This document shows positions 15,099 through 23,375 of a DNA stretch of 64,000 bases, one piece after another. Under the pieces are notes generated by a model. It worked only from the letters and a program-made list of their open reading frames with translations, was not told the DNA's origin and did no database searches. Made by a program: the position numbers and the translations under genes. Source of the DNA: Alicyclobacillus mali (GTDB taxonomy: Bacteria; Bacillota; Bacilli; Alicyclobacillales; Alicyclobacillaceae); the NCBI RefSeq assembly GCF_017329565.1, contig NZ_JAFMTT010000013.1; one strand, 5' to 3'. Position 1 is the first letter of the stretch, and each line of letters begins with the position of its first letter.

Positions 15099-17723
15099 TC
15101 AAACCCGCGCGACCTGTTCCATCGTGAACGCTTCGATCACGTCGCCCACCTTGATGTCGTTGAACTTCTCGATGGTCAGGCCGCACTCATAGCCTGACGC
15201 CACCTCGCGCACGTCATCCTTGAACCGGCGCAGAGACGACAGCTTGCCCTCGTAAATGACGATGCCGTCGCGCACCACCCGAACGTCCGCATCGCGAGGG
15301 ACCCGCCCGTCGGTCACGTAGCAACCTGCGACGGTGCCGACCTTCGAGATGTTGAAGGTCTCGCGCACCTCCGCATGGCCGACGATGACCTCCTTGTACT
15401 CAGGCGCGAGCATACCCTTCATGGCCGACTCGATTTCGGCGATGGCGTCGTAAATCACGCGGTACAGGCGGATGTCAATCTTCTGCTGCTCCGCGACCCG
15501 CCGCGCGTTCGCATCTGGGCGCACATGGAAGCCAATGATGATGGCATTCGACGCGGAGGCGAGTTGCACGTCCGATTCCGTGATGGCGCCGACGCCCTTG
15601 TGAATCACGCGCACGCGGACGCCTTCGACGTTGATCTTTTCGATGGACTGGACCAGGGCCTCGACCGAGCCCTGCACGTCCGCCTTCACAATCACATTCA
15701 ATTCCGCGACGTTGCCTTCCTTGATCTGGCGGTACAGATCGTCCAGCGTGACACGCGCCGTGGCCTGCATCTGCTGCCGCTCCCGCTCGAGGCGCTTCTC
15801 CACGACGGAACGGGCGCTCTTTTCATCATCGTACACCACGAACAGATCGCCCGCCTGCGGCACCCCGTTGAGCCCCTGAATCTCCACCGGCGTGGATGGC
15901 GGCGCGGCCTTCAGTCGCCGGCCGCTCTCGTTCACCATCGCGCGGACGCGGCCATACGTCGTGCCAGCGATCACGATGTCCCCGACCTTCAGCGTACCGT
16001 TCTGCACGAGCACCGTCGCCACCGGCCCACGGCCGCGATCGAGCTTCGCCTCAATGACGGTGCCGCGCGGGCGCGCATTCGGGTTCGCCTTGAGATCCTG
16101 CATGTCCGCGACGAGCAACACCATCTCGAGCAGAGTATCCAGGTTCAGGCGCTTGAGCGCGGAGATCTCGACGAAAACTGTGTCGCCGCCCCACGCCTCG
16201 GGAACGAGGCCGTACTGCACGAGTTCCTGCTTGACCCGGTCCGGATTGGCATCCGGCTTGTCGATCTTGTTGATGGCGACGATGATCGGCACGTTGGCGG
16301 CCTTCGCGTGGTTGACAGCCTCCACCGTCTGCGGCATGACGCCATCGTCCGCAGCCACGACGAGGATGGTCACGTCCGTTACCTGGGCACCGCGCGCCCG
16401 CATGGTGGTGAACGCCTCGTGCCCCGGCGTGTCGAGGAACGTGATGAGCCGACCGCCGACTTCAACCTGGTACGCGCCGATGTGCTGCGTGATGCCGCCG
16501 GCCTCACCAGCAGCCACGCGGCTCTCGCGCAGCGCGTCCAGCAGCGTCGTCTTTCCGTGATCGACGTGGCCCATGATGGTGACCACGGGCGGCCGCGACA
16601 CGAGCTCGGACGGATCATCCGGCTCCACGAGGAGTTCGAGCGCCTCCTCGTCAACCGGTTCTTTCACGTGCACGGTGACGCCTAGGTCCGAACCGATGAG
16701 TTCCATCGTGTCCGTGTCGATGTCCTGGTTGATGGTGGCCATCACGCCAAGCATCAGCAGGCGCTTGATGATCTCCGCTGGCTCGCGCTGCAACAGCTTC
16801 GCGAACTCGCCGACCGTCATCGGACCCTCGACGGTCGCCTCGGTCGGCAGGGGCTTCTCCTGCCTGCCCGCGCGACGCTTCGGCGCCCGCTGGAGCTTCG
16901 TCTCGTTGAACTCTTCGTGGCGCTGATACCCGTCGCGATCCTTGCGCTCCTTCTCCTTGCGCTGCGATCCCGGCGCAACCGGCTTCTGCTGCGCGGCCTG
17001 CGCCGCCACCGCCTGCGGGGGCCGCGGCGCGCGGGGGAACCGAGCCCCTCCGCCGTTGCCCGGCGTGGAACGCTGACCGTCGCGCCCGCGCCCGTTGGGG
17101 CGGTCGCCGTGCCCCTGCTGGCCCTGTGGCCGCCCCGCATAGCCTCCTCGATGATCCCGATGCCTATCTCCCTGGCCCGGCGCGCCGTTGCGCCCGTGAC
17201 CGCCATTCGGACCGCGCTGCCCGCCGGGTCGATCGCCGGGTCGATCCGACCGCGGCCGCTGATCCGGCCGCTGCTCCCCAGACCCGTTCGGCGCTCCTTC
17301 ACGCCGATCGCGCCCGCGCCCTTGCGCACCGCCGCGATCCCTGCCTCCGTCGCGTTCGCGCCGCGGCGGATGCCCCTGATGGCTTGCGCTCGCGTGCTCC
17401 ACATCCCGCTGCCCTTGAGCCTGGCGATCGCGCCCTCCGCTCGCCGGCGTCGCTGAAGCTCGGCCCTGCGTCTGTTCTGCCTGCGCCTCGGCCTTCGCCT
17501 TCTGCTGACGCTCGCGCAATTCCTTCTCCATCTCCTGAGCACGCCTTTCCGCCGCACGGCGCTTCACATCTTCGAAGAACTGCTCCACTTTTTGAACCAT
17601 CTCATTGTCCATCACGCTCATGTGATTCGCGACGGGCACGCCGAGCCGATTGAGAATCGTCACAATCTCCTTGCTCGACATGTTCATCTGCTTCGCGTAC
17701 TCGTACACTCTCAACTTCGTCAA
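15099..17723 (-). CDS. infB: Translation initiation factor IF-2
   Basis: IF-2 is the GTPase that brings initiator tRNA to the 30S subunit. From the TTG at 17723 (reading MTKLRVYEYAKQMNMSSKE), with GGAGGTGG upstream, it is 874 residues. The order is an N-terminal helix domain (1-50), a long basic low-complexity linker rich in Gly, Arg, Gln, Asp and His (about 85-260), a second IF2_N module (about 300-350), then the GTPase core with GHVDHGKT at about 385-392, followed by DTPGHEAF and NKIDKP, and the C-terminal beta-barrel domains. The start region lies inside the end of the YlxQ-type gene, an overlap of about 122 bases. Confidence 0.97.
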   Translation of the reverse strand: MTKLRVYEYAKQMNMSSKEIVTILNRLGVPVANHMSVMDNEMVQKVEQFFEDVKRRAAERRAQEMEKELRERQQKAKAEAQAEQTQGRASATPASGGRDRQAQGQRDVEHASASHQGHPPRRERDGGRDRGGAQGRGRDRREGAPNGSGEQRPDQRPRSDRPGDRPGGQRGPNGGHGRNGAPGQGDRHRDHRGGYAGRPQGQQGHGDRPNGRGRDGQRSTPGNGGGARFPRAPRPPQAVAAQAAQQKPVAPGSQRKEKERKDRDGYQRHEEFNETKLQRAPKRRAGRQEKPLPTEATVEGPMTVGEFAKLLQREPAEIIKRLLMLGVMATINQDIDTDTMELIGSDLGVTVHVKEPVDEEALELLVEPDDPSELVSRPPVVTIMGHVDHGKTTLLDALRESRVAAGEAGGITQHIGAYQVEVGGRLITFLDTPGHEAFTTMRARGAQVTDVTILVVAADDGVMPQTVEAVNHAKAANVPIIVAINKIDKPDANPDRVKQELVQYGLVPEAWGGDTVFVEISALKRLNLDTLLEMVLLVADMQDLKANPNARPRGTVIEAKLDRGRGPVATVLVQNGTLKVGDIVIAGTTYGRVRAMVNESGRRLKAAPPSTPVEIQGLNGVPQAGDLFVVYDDEKSARSVVEKRLERERQQMQATARVTLDDLYRQIKEGNVAELNVIVKADVQGSVEALVQSIEKINVEGVRVRVIHKGVGAITESDVQLASASNAIIIGFHVRPDANARRVAEQQKIDIRLYRVIYDAIAEIESAMKGMLAPEYKEVIVGHAEVRETFNISKVGTVAGCYVTDGRVPRDADVRVVRDGIVIYEGKLSSLRRFKDDVREVASGYECGLTIEKFNDIKVGDVIEAFTMEQVARV

Positions 17724-18051
17724 ACGCTCCACCTCCGTGGAATTCCCCAAGCCGCGCCACGACCTCGCGCGCAAATCCAGGCTCCACGACGGCAACGGCA
17801 CCGGACGTATCCCGTCCAATGGCTCGACCGATCTCCGCTTTGGTCCCGAAACACACGACCTGAATGCCGTACGACGCCGCCTTGTCTGTCAGTTTCTTTC
17901 GGCCATTGTCTCCCGCGTCCTCCGCGATCATCACCAATTGGGCTCGCCGCGTTTTCACGGCGTCCAACACGCGCTTCTGGCCGTCGATCACGGCCCCGGC
18001 CCTGCGCGCCAAGCCGAGTAGCCCCAAGATGGTCTCCTTGTCAGTGCGCAT
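17602..18051 (-). CDS. ylxQ: L7Ae/L30e-family ribosomal protein (YlxQ)
   Basis: YlxQ is a small L7Ae-like RNA-binding protein, linked to kink-turn RNAs. The core (ILGLLGLARRAGAVIDGQ, LVMIAEDAGDN, FGTKAEIGRAIGR, VAVVEPGFAREVV) matches the family over about 105 residues. The frame then runs on to a stop at 17602, giving 149 residues. The last 40 or so are encoded inside infB in a different frame and read as charged low-complexity sequence, so the tail is probably not part of the fold. The start is the ATG at 18051, overlapping the end of ylxR by 11 bases, with GGGAG upstream. Confidence 0.85.
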   Translation of the reverse strand: MRTDKETILGLLGLARRAGAVIDGQKRVLDAVKTRRAQLVMIAEDAGDNGRKKLTDKAASYGIQVVCFGTKAEIGRAIGRDTSGAVAVVEPGFAREVVARLGEFHGGGAFDEVESVRVREADEHVEQGDCDDSQSARRARRESHERDGQ

Positions 18052-18322
18052 CTCCGTCTCCCACCAGCTGGCGACGGAGAGATTCATGGATCTCCTGCGG
18101 AATGGCCGCTTTCAGCGCCCGTTCCAGCGCCCTTCGCTTGACGGCGATTTGAAGGCACGCTTCAGACCTGCACAAATACGCGCCTCGGCCATTTCGCTTG
18201 CCAGTCGAATCAAGCACGATGTCTCCCTCTGGCGTTCGAACAACGCGCGTGAGTTCCGCCTTCGGCTTCATTTCCTGGCAACCCACGCACTTGCGAAGCG
18301 GCACCTTTCTCACGCGATTCAT
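18041..18322 (-). CDS. ylxR: YlxR (RnpM/DUF448) RNA-binding protein
   Basis: The 93-residue protein carries the YlxR hallmarks RKCVGCQEMKPKAEL and the GRGAYLCRSEACL motif. The family has been reported to bind RNase P RNA (name RnpM); nothing in this window tests that. It lies between nusA and ylxQ as in B. subtilis, with a 16-base gap after nusA and an 11-base overlap into ylxQ. Confidence 0.93.
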   Translation of the reverse strand: MNRVRKVPLRKCVGCQEMKPKAELTRVVRTPEGDIVLDSTGKRNGRGAYLCRSEACLQIAVKRRALERALKAAIPQEIHESLRRQLVGDGDAH

Positions 18323-18338
18323 GGGGCGCCCTCCCGAT

Positions 18339-19457
18339 TCAGGGTTCGTTCAGCCAGTCGTCGGACAGCGTGGCAAACTCGGGCTCCTCGCTCGTGTCCT
18401 CAAGCTGATCGAGCAGCGAATGGGACGCCACCTGCGACTCGCTCTTGATGTCGATCTTCCAACCCGTCAGCCGCGCGGCAAGCCGGGCGTTCTGTCCCTC
18501 CTTCCCGATGGCTAGGGACAACTGATAATCCGGGACAATCGTCCGCGCCACGCGTTCGTCCTCATAGATGTGCACGTCCACCACTTTCGCCGGAGACAGC
18601 GCATTGGCCACGAACGTCGCCGGATCTTCGCTCCACTCCACGATGTCGACCTTTTCGCCGTTTAACTCATTCACAATCGCCTGAACGCGCGAACCCCGTG
18701 CGCCGACGCACGCCCCGATGGGATCCACCTCGGGATTGCGCGAGTGCACTGCGATTTTGGAACGCGATCCCGCCTCGCGGGCAACAGCCCTGATTTCTAC
18801 GATGCCCTCGTAAATTTCCGGCACCTCGAGTTCAAACAAGCGGCGCAGCAGCCCTGGATGCGTGCGGGACACCACGATCTGCGGTCCCTTCGACGTCCGC
18901 TCCACCCGCGCGATGAACACCTTCAACCGCTTGCCGATCTGGAGCTTGTCAGACGCCATCTGCTCCGATTGGGGTAGGATGGCTTCCGTGTCGCCGATAT
19001 CGACATACGCCACGCGCGGTTCGAGCCGACTGATGGTCCCGCTCACAACTTCCTCCTCGCGATCCGCGAATTTGCTGTAAATCACGGACCGTTCGGCTTC
19101 CTTCACGCGCTGCATGACCACCTGTTTCGCAGCTTGCGCGGCAATGCGCCCGAAATCCCGAGGGGTGACCTCAATTTCGACGACATCTCCGATTTGATAG
19201 CTTGGATTGATGTCCCGCGCTGCGTCGAGCGAGATCTCGAGGCGCGTGTCCTTCGGTTCCTCGACGACGGTCTTGCGCGCATACACGTGGACCTCACCGG
19301 AGTCGCGCTTCACCTCCACGCGCACGTTGGCCGCCGAGTGGAAGTTGCGGCGGTAGCTCGCGATGAGCGCCGCCTCAATGGCCTCGAGCAATACTTCTTT
19401 ATCAATTCCCTTTTCGCGCGCCAGTTGGTCCAGCGCTTCCAGAAAATCTACATTCAT
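18339..19457 (-). CDS. nusA: Transcription termination/antitermination factor NusA
   Basis: NusA binds RNA polymerase and nascent RNA and modulates pausing and termination. From the ATG at 19457 (MNVDFLEALDQLAREKGID) it is 372 residues, the short Bacillus form without the acidic repeats of E. coli. An N-terminal polymerase-binding domain is followed by S1 (VVSGTISRLEPRVAYVDIG) and two KH domains (DPIGACVGARGSRVQAIV and SLAIGKEGQNARLAARLTG). The longest frame starts 28 codons earlier without support. It is the second gene of the rimP operon; a hairpin in the rimP leader could allow feedback by NusA. Confidence 0.96.
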   Translation of the reverse strand: MNVDFLEALDQLAREKGIDKEVLLEAIEAALIASYRRNFHSAANVRVEVKRDSGEVHVYARKTVVEEPKDTRLEISLDAARDINPSYQIGDVVEIEVTPRDFGRIAAQAAKQVVMQRVKEAERSVIYSKFADREEEVVSGTISRLEPRVAYVDIGDTEAILPQSEQMASDKLQIGKRLKVFIARVERTSKGPQIVVSRTHPGLLRRLFELEVPEIYEGIVEIRAVAREAGSRSKIAVHSRNPEVDPIGACVGARGSRVQAIVNELNGEKVDIVEWSEDPATFVANALSPAKVVDVHIYEDERVARTIVPDYQLSLAIGKEGQNARLAARLTGWKIDIKSESQVASHSLLDQLEDTSEEPEFATLSDDWLNEP

Positions 19458-19500
19458 GACCAGGGAACCTCCCCATCGCGAAATCTCAGGCGCGCTCGGG

Positions 19501-19974
19501 TCACCACTCCAGAGCCAGCCGCGCGTGCGCAATCTTTTCAATGGGCACAGCCAGGGTGGCGGTCTTGGAGCGGCGCTTGATCTCGAGGATCAAACGTTCC
19601 CCGTCGTAAGAGACGAGCGTCCCTTCGTGCGTCTTGGCTCCCATAAGCGGCTCGTACAGCGACACGTGTACGTACCTGCCCACGGCGCGTTCGAAGTCGG
19701 CCGGCCTCTTCAGAGGCCGCTCCGCGCCAGGCGAAGACACCTCGAGGAAGTACGCGTTGGGAATCGGGTCCACGCGGTCGAGCTCCTCGGACAGCTGCTC
19801 GCTCACGCGGCTGCAGTCGTCGATGTCGACGCCGCCCGGCTTGTCGATGTACACGCGCAGGTACCAGTTTTTCCCTTCCTTCGTGTACTCGATGTCCACC
19901 AATTCGACCGCTTCCCGCTCCACGATGGGCAGCACCAAGCGTTCGACGATTTCGGTCACGCGATCTCTCGTCAC
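19501..19974 (-). CDS. rimP: Ribosome maturation factor RimP
   Basis: RimP assists assembly of the 30S subunit. The 157-residue protein matches the family throughout: ELVDIEYTKEGKNWYLRVY, DCSRVSEQLSEELD, NAYFLEVSSPGAERPL in the N-terminal domain and an Sm-like C-terminal domain ending with KIAHARLALEW. The start is GTG with GGGAGG seven bases upstream. It opens the rimP-nusA-ylxR-ylxQ-infB operon behind a good sigma-A promoter and a leader of about 125 bases. Confidence 0.95.
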   Translation of the reverse strand: MTRDRVTEIVERLVLPIVEREAVELVDIEYTKEGKNWYLRVYIDKPGGVDIDDCSRVSEQLSEELDRVDPIPNAYFLEVSSPGAERPLKRPADFERAVGRYVHVSLYEPLMGAKTHEGTLVSYDGERLILEIKRRSKTATLAVPIEKIAHARLALEW

Positions 19975-20049
19975 GCGTCATCCTCCCACATGCCGCTTGT
20001 GTCTCCAATCCTCGCCTCGCGTACGCCAAAAAGTGCCGAGCATAAATCA

Positions 20050-20072
20050 AAGAGTGGGGGGGCCCCACTCTT
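20050..20072 (-). terminator. Hairpin in the rimP leader, possible attenuator
   Basis: AAGAGTGGGG and CCCCACTCTT form a perfect ten-pair stem with a three-base loop. On the minus strand it is followed by TGATTTATG, a modest U-rich tract. It lies between the predicted rimP transcript start (about 20099) and the rimP start codon, so it would act within the leader. Confidence 0.55.
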
Positions 20073-20105
20073 GTCCGCACACGGTATACGAAGCCTGACG
20101 CAACC

Positions 20106-20134
20106 AGTATATCACTGCCGTCCGCATTTCGCAA
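20106..20134 (-). promoter_or_regulatory. Sigma-A promoter of the rimP-nusA-infB operon
   Basis: TTGCGA and TATACT are separated by exactly 17 bases on the minus strand. The start would be about 125 bases before rimP. It stands back to back with the typA promoter, with about 20 bp between their -35 elements. Confidence 0.8.
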
Positions 20135-20153
20135 CGTGAAGCGCCTCCCTTCG

Positions 20154-20182
20154 TTGTCTTGCGCCGAACGACGTGTTATCGT
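20154..20182 (+). promoter_or_regulatory. Promoter of typA
   Basis: TTGTCT is followed after 17 bases by TATCGT, preceded by TGT, an extended -10. The predicted leader is short, about 20 bases, and contains the AAGGAGG of typA. Confidence 0.6.
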
Positions 20183-20212
20183 GATTACCGCAACCGTGCA
20201 AAGGAGGACGTC

Positions 20213-22042
20213 ATGCGTACCATTACGCCCGATCGATTGCGAAACGTGGCGATTGTCGCTCACGTCGATCACGGCAAGACCAGCCTTGTGGATCAAATGC
20301 TTCGCCAATCCGGCCTGTTCCGCGAAAATCAGCAACTTGCGGAGCGGGCGCTTGATTACAACGACCTCGAGCGCGAACGGGGGATCACGATTCTCGCGAA
20401 GGCGACGGCCATCCCGTACGACTCGTACCGCATCAACATCGTGGACACCCCCGGCCACGCCGACTTCGGCGGAGAGGTCGAGCGCATTCTCCGCATGGTG
20501 GACGGCGTGCTGCTCGTGGTGGATGCCTTTGAAGGCGTCATGCCGCAGACGCGCTTCGTCCTGGACAAGGCCTTGTCCGCCGATCTCGTCCCCATCGTGG
20601 TCATCAACAAGATGGATCGGCCGAACGCGCGGCCCGCGGACGTGATCGACGAGGTTCTCGAGCTGTTCATCGACCTCGGCGCGTCCGACGAGCAGCTCGA
20701 CTTTCCGGTGATTTATGCGTCGGCGCTCGAAGGCCGCGCCTCGACGGACCCCAACAACCTCGGCAGCGACATGCGGCCGCTCTTTGACGCCATCGTCGCC
20801 CACATCCCGAGCCCACAGGTGGATGCGGAAGGCCCCTTTCAGTGGCAGGCCACCATCATCGATTACGATGAGTACCTCGGTCGCATCGGCATCGGACGCG
20901 TTCACCGCGGCGATATCCGCCAAGGACAGGCGGTCATTCGCCTGCGCGAGGCGGAGGGCGCTGCGGAAGGGCGCGTACAGAAGCTGTTCGTGTATCAGGG
21001 TCTCCGCCGCGTGGAGGTCGAGTCCGCTTCCGCGGGCGACATCGTCGCGGTTGCCGGCGTCGGTGACATCACGGTCGGTGACACGCTTGCGTCGCCGGAA
21101 CGACCCGAGGCACTCCCGGTCATCAAGATTGACCAGCCTACGCTCGAGATGACATTTCACGTCAACGACAGCCCGTTTGCGGGCCGCGAAGGGCAGCATG
21201 TGACGAGCCGGAAGCTGCGCGATCGCCTGAACCTGGCGATGGAATCGGACGTCAGCCTTCGAGTCGAGGACACGGACGACGCTGACGTGTTTCTCGTCAA
21301 AAGCCGCGGCGAGCTTCACCTCTCCATCCTGATTGAGACACTGCGCCGAGAAGGATACGAGCTCGCGGTGTCCAAGCCGCGCGTGATTTTGCGCGACGAA
21401 GGGGGCGAGCAGCACGAACCCATCGAAGAGCTCGTCGCCGACGTGCCCGAGGATGCCGCTGGCAGCGTGATTGCGGAAATCGGCCTTCGAAAGGGAGAGC
21501 TCGTGGCCATGCAGCCCATCGGCCAGGGCGGCATGGTGAGGCTCGTCTTCCAGGTGCCGACCCGAGGGCTCATCGGGTTTCGCTCCCTGTTCCTTACGAT
21601 GACCCGCGGATACGGGATCATGCATCACCGATTCCAGGCGTACGCCCCTTGGCGAGGGCCCATCCAGGCGCGCCGGCAGGGCGTGCTCGTGGCGAGCGAG
21701 ACGGGGCTCGCGACGGCGTACGCCATCGGCAACCTTGAGGACCGCGGAGTGATGTTCATCACGCCCGGGACACCGGTGTACGAAGGCATGATCGTCGGCG
21801 AACACAACCGCGAAAACGATCTGGTCGTGAACGTCACGAAGGAGAAGCACCAGACCAATATTCGATCCTCGACGAAGGAAGAGACGTTGAAACTGAAAGC
21901 GCCGCACCTGCTCTCGCTCGAAGAAGCCATCACGTACATCGAAGACGACGAGCTGTGCGAGGTGACACCCAAGTCCATCCGGCTTCGAAAGAAAATCCTC
22001 GGCAAGAGCGAGCGGGAAAAACTGAAACGGCGCCAGGGATGA
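20213..22042 (+). CDS. typA: Ribosome-associated GTPase TypA/BipA
   Basis: TypA (BipA) is an EF-G-like translational GTPase that helps ribosome assembly and stress adaptation. From the ATG at 20213, with AAGGAGG seven bases upstream, it is 609 residues. The GTPase motifs VAHVDHGKTSLVDQM, ERGITILAKATA, DTPGHADFGGEVER and NKMDRPNARP are all present, followed by EF-G-like domains II, III and V (RGELHLSILIETLRREGYE) and the BipA-specific C-terminal domain. It is divergent from rimP and convergent with pheA, and its last codons form half of a shared terminator. Confidence 0.97.
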   Translation: MRTITPDRLRNVAIVAHVDHGKTSLVDQMLRQSGLFRENQQLAERALDYNDLERERGITILAKATAIPYDSYRINIVDTPGHADFGGEVERILRMVDGVLLVVDAFEGVMPQTRFVLDKALSADLVPIVVINKMDRPNARPADVIDEVLELFIDLGASDEQLDFPVIYASALEGRASTDPNNLGSDMRPLFDAIVAHIPSPQVDAEGPFQWQATIIDYDEYLGRIGIGRVHRGDIRQGQAVIRLREAEGAAEGRVQKLFVYQGLRRVEVESASAGDIVAVAGVGDITVGDTLASPERPEALPVIKIDQPTLEMTFHVNDSPFAGREGQHVTSRKLRDRLNLAMESDVSLRVEDTDDADVFLVKSRGELHLSILIETLRREGYELAVSKPRVILRDEGGEQHEPIEELVADVPEDAAGSVIAEIGLRKGELVAMQPIGQGGMVRLVFQVPTRGLIGFRSLFLTMTRGYGIMHHRFQAYAPWRGPIQARRQGVLVASETGLATAYAIGNLEDRGVMFITPGTPVYEGMIVGEHNRENDLVVNVTKEKHQTNIRSSTKEETLKLKAPHLLSLEEAITYIEDDELCEVTPKSIRLRKKILGKSEREKLKRRQG

Positions 22043-22060
22043 CCCGGCGCCGTTTCGATT
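22015..22060. terminator. Bidirectional terminator between typA and pheA
   Basis: GAAACGGCGCC (22024-22034) and GGCGCCGTTTC (22046-22056) form an 11-pair stem. On the minus strand it is followed by AGTTTTTCCC, a good U-tract ending pheA transcription; on the plus strand by the weaker GATTATTCT after typA. The stem overlaps the typA stop codon. Confidence 0.85.
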
Positions 22061-22955
22061 ATTCTGCAGGGCTGTACACAGGGTAGATGCCAAGCACGAG
22101 AATCTCCACGCCCTGGAGCGCCAAGAGCTCCCGAACTACAGAGAGCACCCGCTCGCCCCGGTCCTCGTAGGGCCGGACGGAGGCATCCAGGTAATACACG
22201 TAGTTCCCAATGGCGTCGCCCACCGGGCGCGACTCAAGGCGCGTGAGGTTCAGGTTGGCTGCCGCAAACGTGTGCAGCGCGAGCGCGAGTCCTCCCGGGC
22301 GATGCGGCACGCCGCGAAGACACAAGGACGCGGTCCAATCCGTCAGGCTCCATGATGGACTGGGCAACGCGACCTCGGGCGATCCGACGAGCGCAAAGCG
22401 CGTCACGTTCCCCGCTCGATCCTCGAAGGGCTCCGGCCAGACCGAGAGCCCGTACAACTGGGCGGCGCGCCGGCTGCCGATGGCCACCGCTCGGGCGCGC
22501 TCGCCCGTGGCGATCTGCCGCACGGCCTCGGCCGTGCTGGAGACCGCGACCTCCCGGGCGCCAGGGAAGCGGAGCCTGATGTGTTCCTTGCACTGGGCGA
22601 GCGCCTGGGGATGAGAGACCACCTCGTCCACGTGGTCGAGATCGAGCCCCTCCCGATAGATGGCGCATTGATGAATCGGCAACGTCACGGCGGCGAGGAT
22701 TTGACGCGCGCCATCCCCGGGGTGCTCGCGCGTGAGCGCGTCCCACACCTGCCAGACCGATCCCTGAATGCTGTTTTCAATCGGGACGCAGGCGAGTCTT
22801 GCCGCAGACTTCGGCGCCTCGAAAACCTCGGCGAAGCTCTGCATCGCCACTTGCTTCACAGGCTGGTCCGCCAACAGGACCGACGCAATGCGGTCGGCAG
22901 CCTCGTGGCTGTGTGTGCCCTCAGGCCCGAGATACATGACTTCCCACGCGCTCAC
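22059..22955 (-). CDS. pheA: Prephenate dehydratase
   Basis: PheA converts prephenate to phenylpyruvate, the committed step of phenylalanine synthesis. The 298-residue protein starts at GTG (MSAWEVMYLGPEGTHSHEAA) with GAGGTGG upstream. The catalytic domain is followed by an ACT domain from about residue 205 with the LTRLESRPVGDAIGNYVYYL motif, the usual phenylalanine-sensing site. There is no chorismate mutase domain. It is the last gene of the polC-side operon and is unrelated in function to its neighbours. Confidence 0.94.
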   Translation of the reverse strand: MSAWEVMYLGPEGTHSHEAADRIASVLLADQPVKQVAMQSFAEVFEAPKSAARLACVPIENSIQGSVWQVWDALTREHPGDGARQILAAVTLPIHQCAIYREGLDLDHVDEVVSHPQALAQCKEHIRLRFPGAREVAVSSTAEAVRQIATGERARAVAIGSRRAAQLYGLSVWPEPFEDRAGNVTRFALVGSPEVALPSPSWSLTDWTASLCLRGVPHRPGGLALALHTFAAANLNLTRLESRPVGDAIGNYVYYLDASVRPYEDRGERVLSVVRELLALQGVEILVLGIYPVYSPAE

Positions 22956-22971
22956 GACTCCACCTCACCTT

Positions 22972-23361
22972 TCAACCGCGCGCTGGCTGGAACAGCTCCA
23001 ACCGCTCTCCGTCAGGCCCTGAAAAGAAGATGTATCGTGCGCCATTGGGGAGCGTCGTGATGGCCTCATCGAGAAAACGCACGCCCTCCGCGCGCAGCCG
23101 ATCCACCTCGGCTTCGATGTCGTCGACCGTGATGGCCAGGTGATGCACCTGCCCCTCGTCCGGCAGCTCATCCGCATAGCCCTCGATGAGCTCGAGCTGC
23201 GCAGTCTGCCCCGGATACGACAGGAACGCGAGCCGGATGCCTGGCGTGTTGTGATCGAGCGTGCCCAGGAGTTCCATGCCGAGCACGTCGGTGTAAAACG
23301 CGATGGAGCGATCCAAATTCGACACCATGACGCCCGTATGTTCCAGCTTGATCATCGCCAT
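22972..23361 (-). CDS. VOC-family (glyoxalase-like) metalloprotein
   Basis: The 129-residue protein belongs to the vicinal-oxygen-chelate superfamily. Two beta-alpha-beta modules place the expected metal ligands: His in KLEHTGVMV, Glu in LELIEGY, His in HHLAITV and Glu in ERLELFQP. This set suits glyoxalase I or methylmalonyl-CoA epimerase-type chemistry; the substrate cannot be decided here. The ATG at 23361 has GAGGAGG upstream; the longer frame begins inside the end of polC. It lies between polC and pheA. Confidence 0.85.
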   Translation of the reverse strand: MAMIKLEHTGVMVSNLDRSIAFYTDVLGMELLGTLDHNTPGIRLAFLSYPGQTAQLELIEGYADELPDEGQVHHLAITVDDIEAEVDRLRAEGVRFLDEAITTLPNGARYIFFSGPDGERLELFQPARG

Positions 23362-23375
23362 GCGTGGGTACCTCC

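Noticed and set aside
19538..22093. Long minus-strand open frame opposite typA
   Set aside because: It is antisense to the clear TypA coding sequence and runs into rimP in another frame; the product shows no family features.
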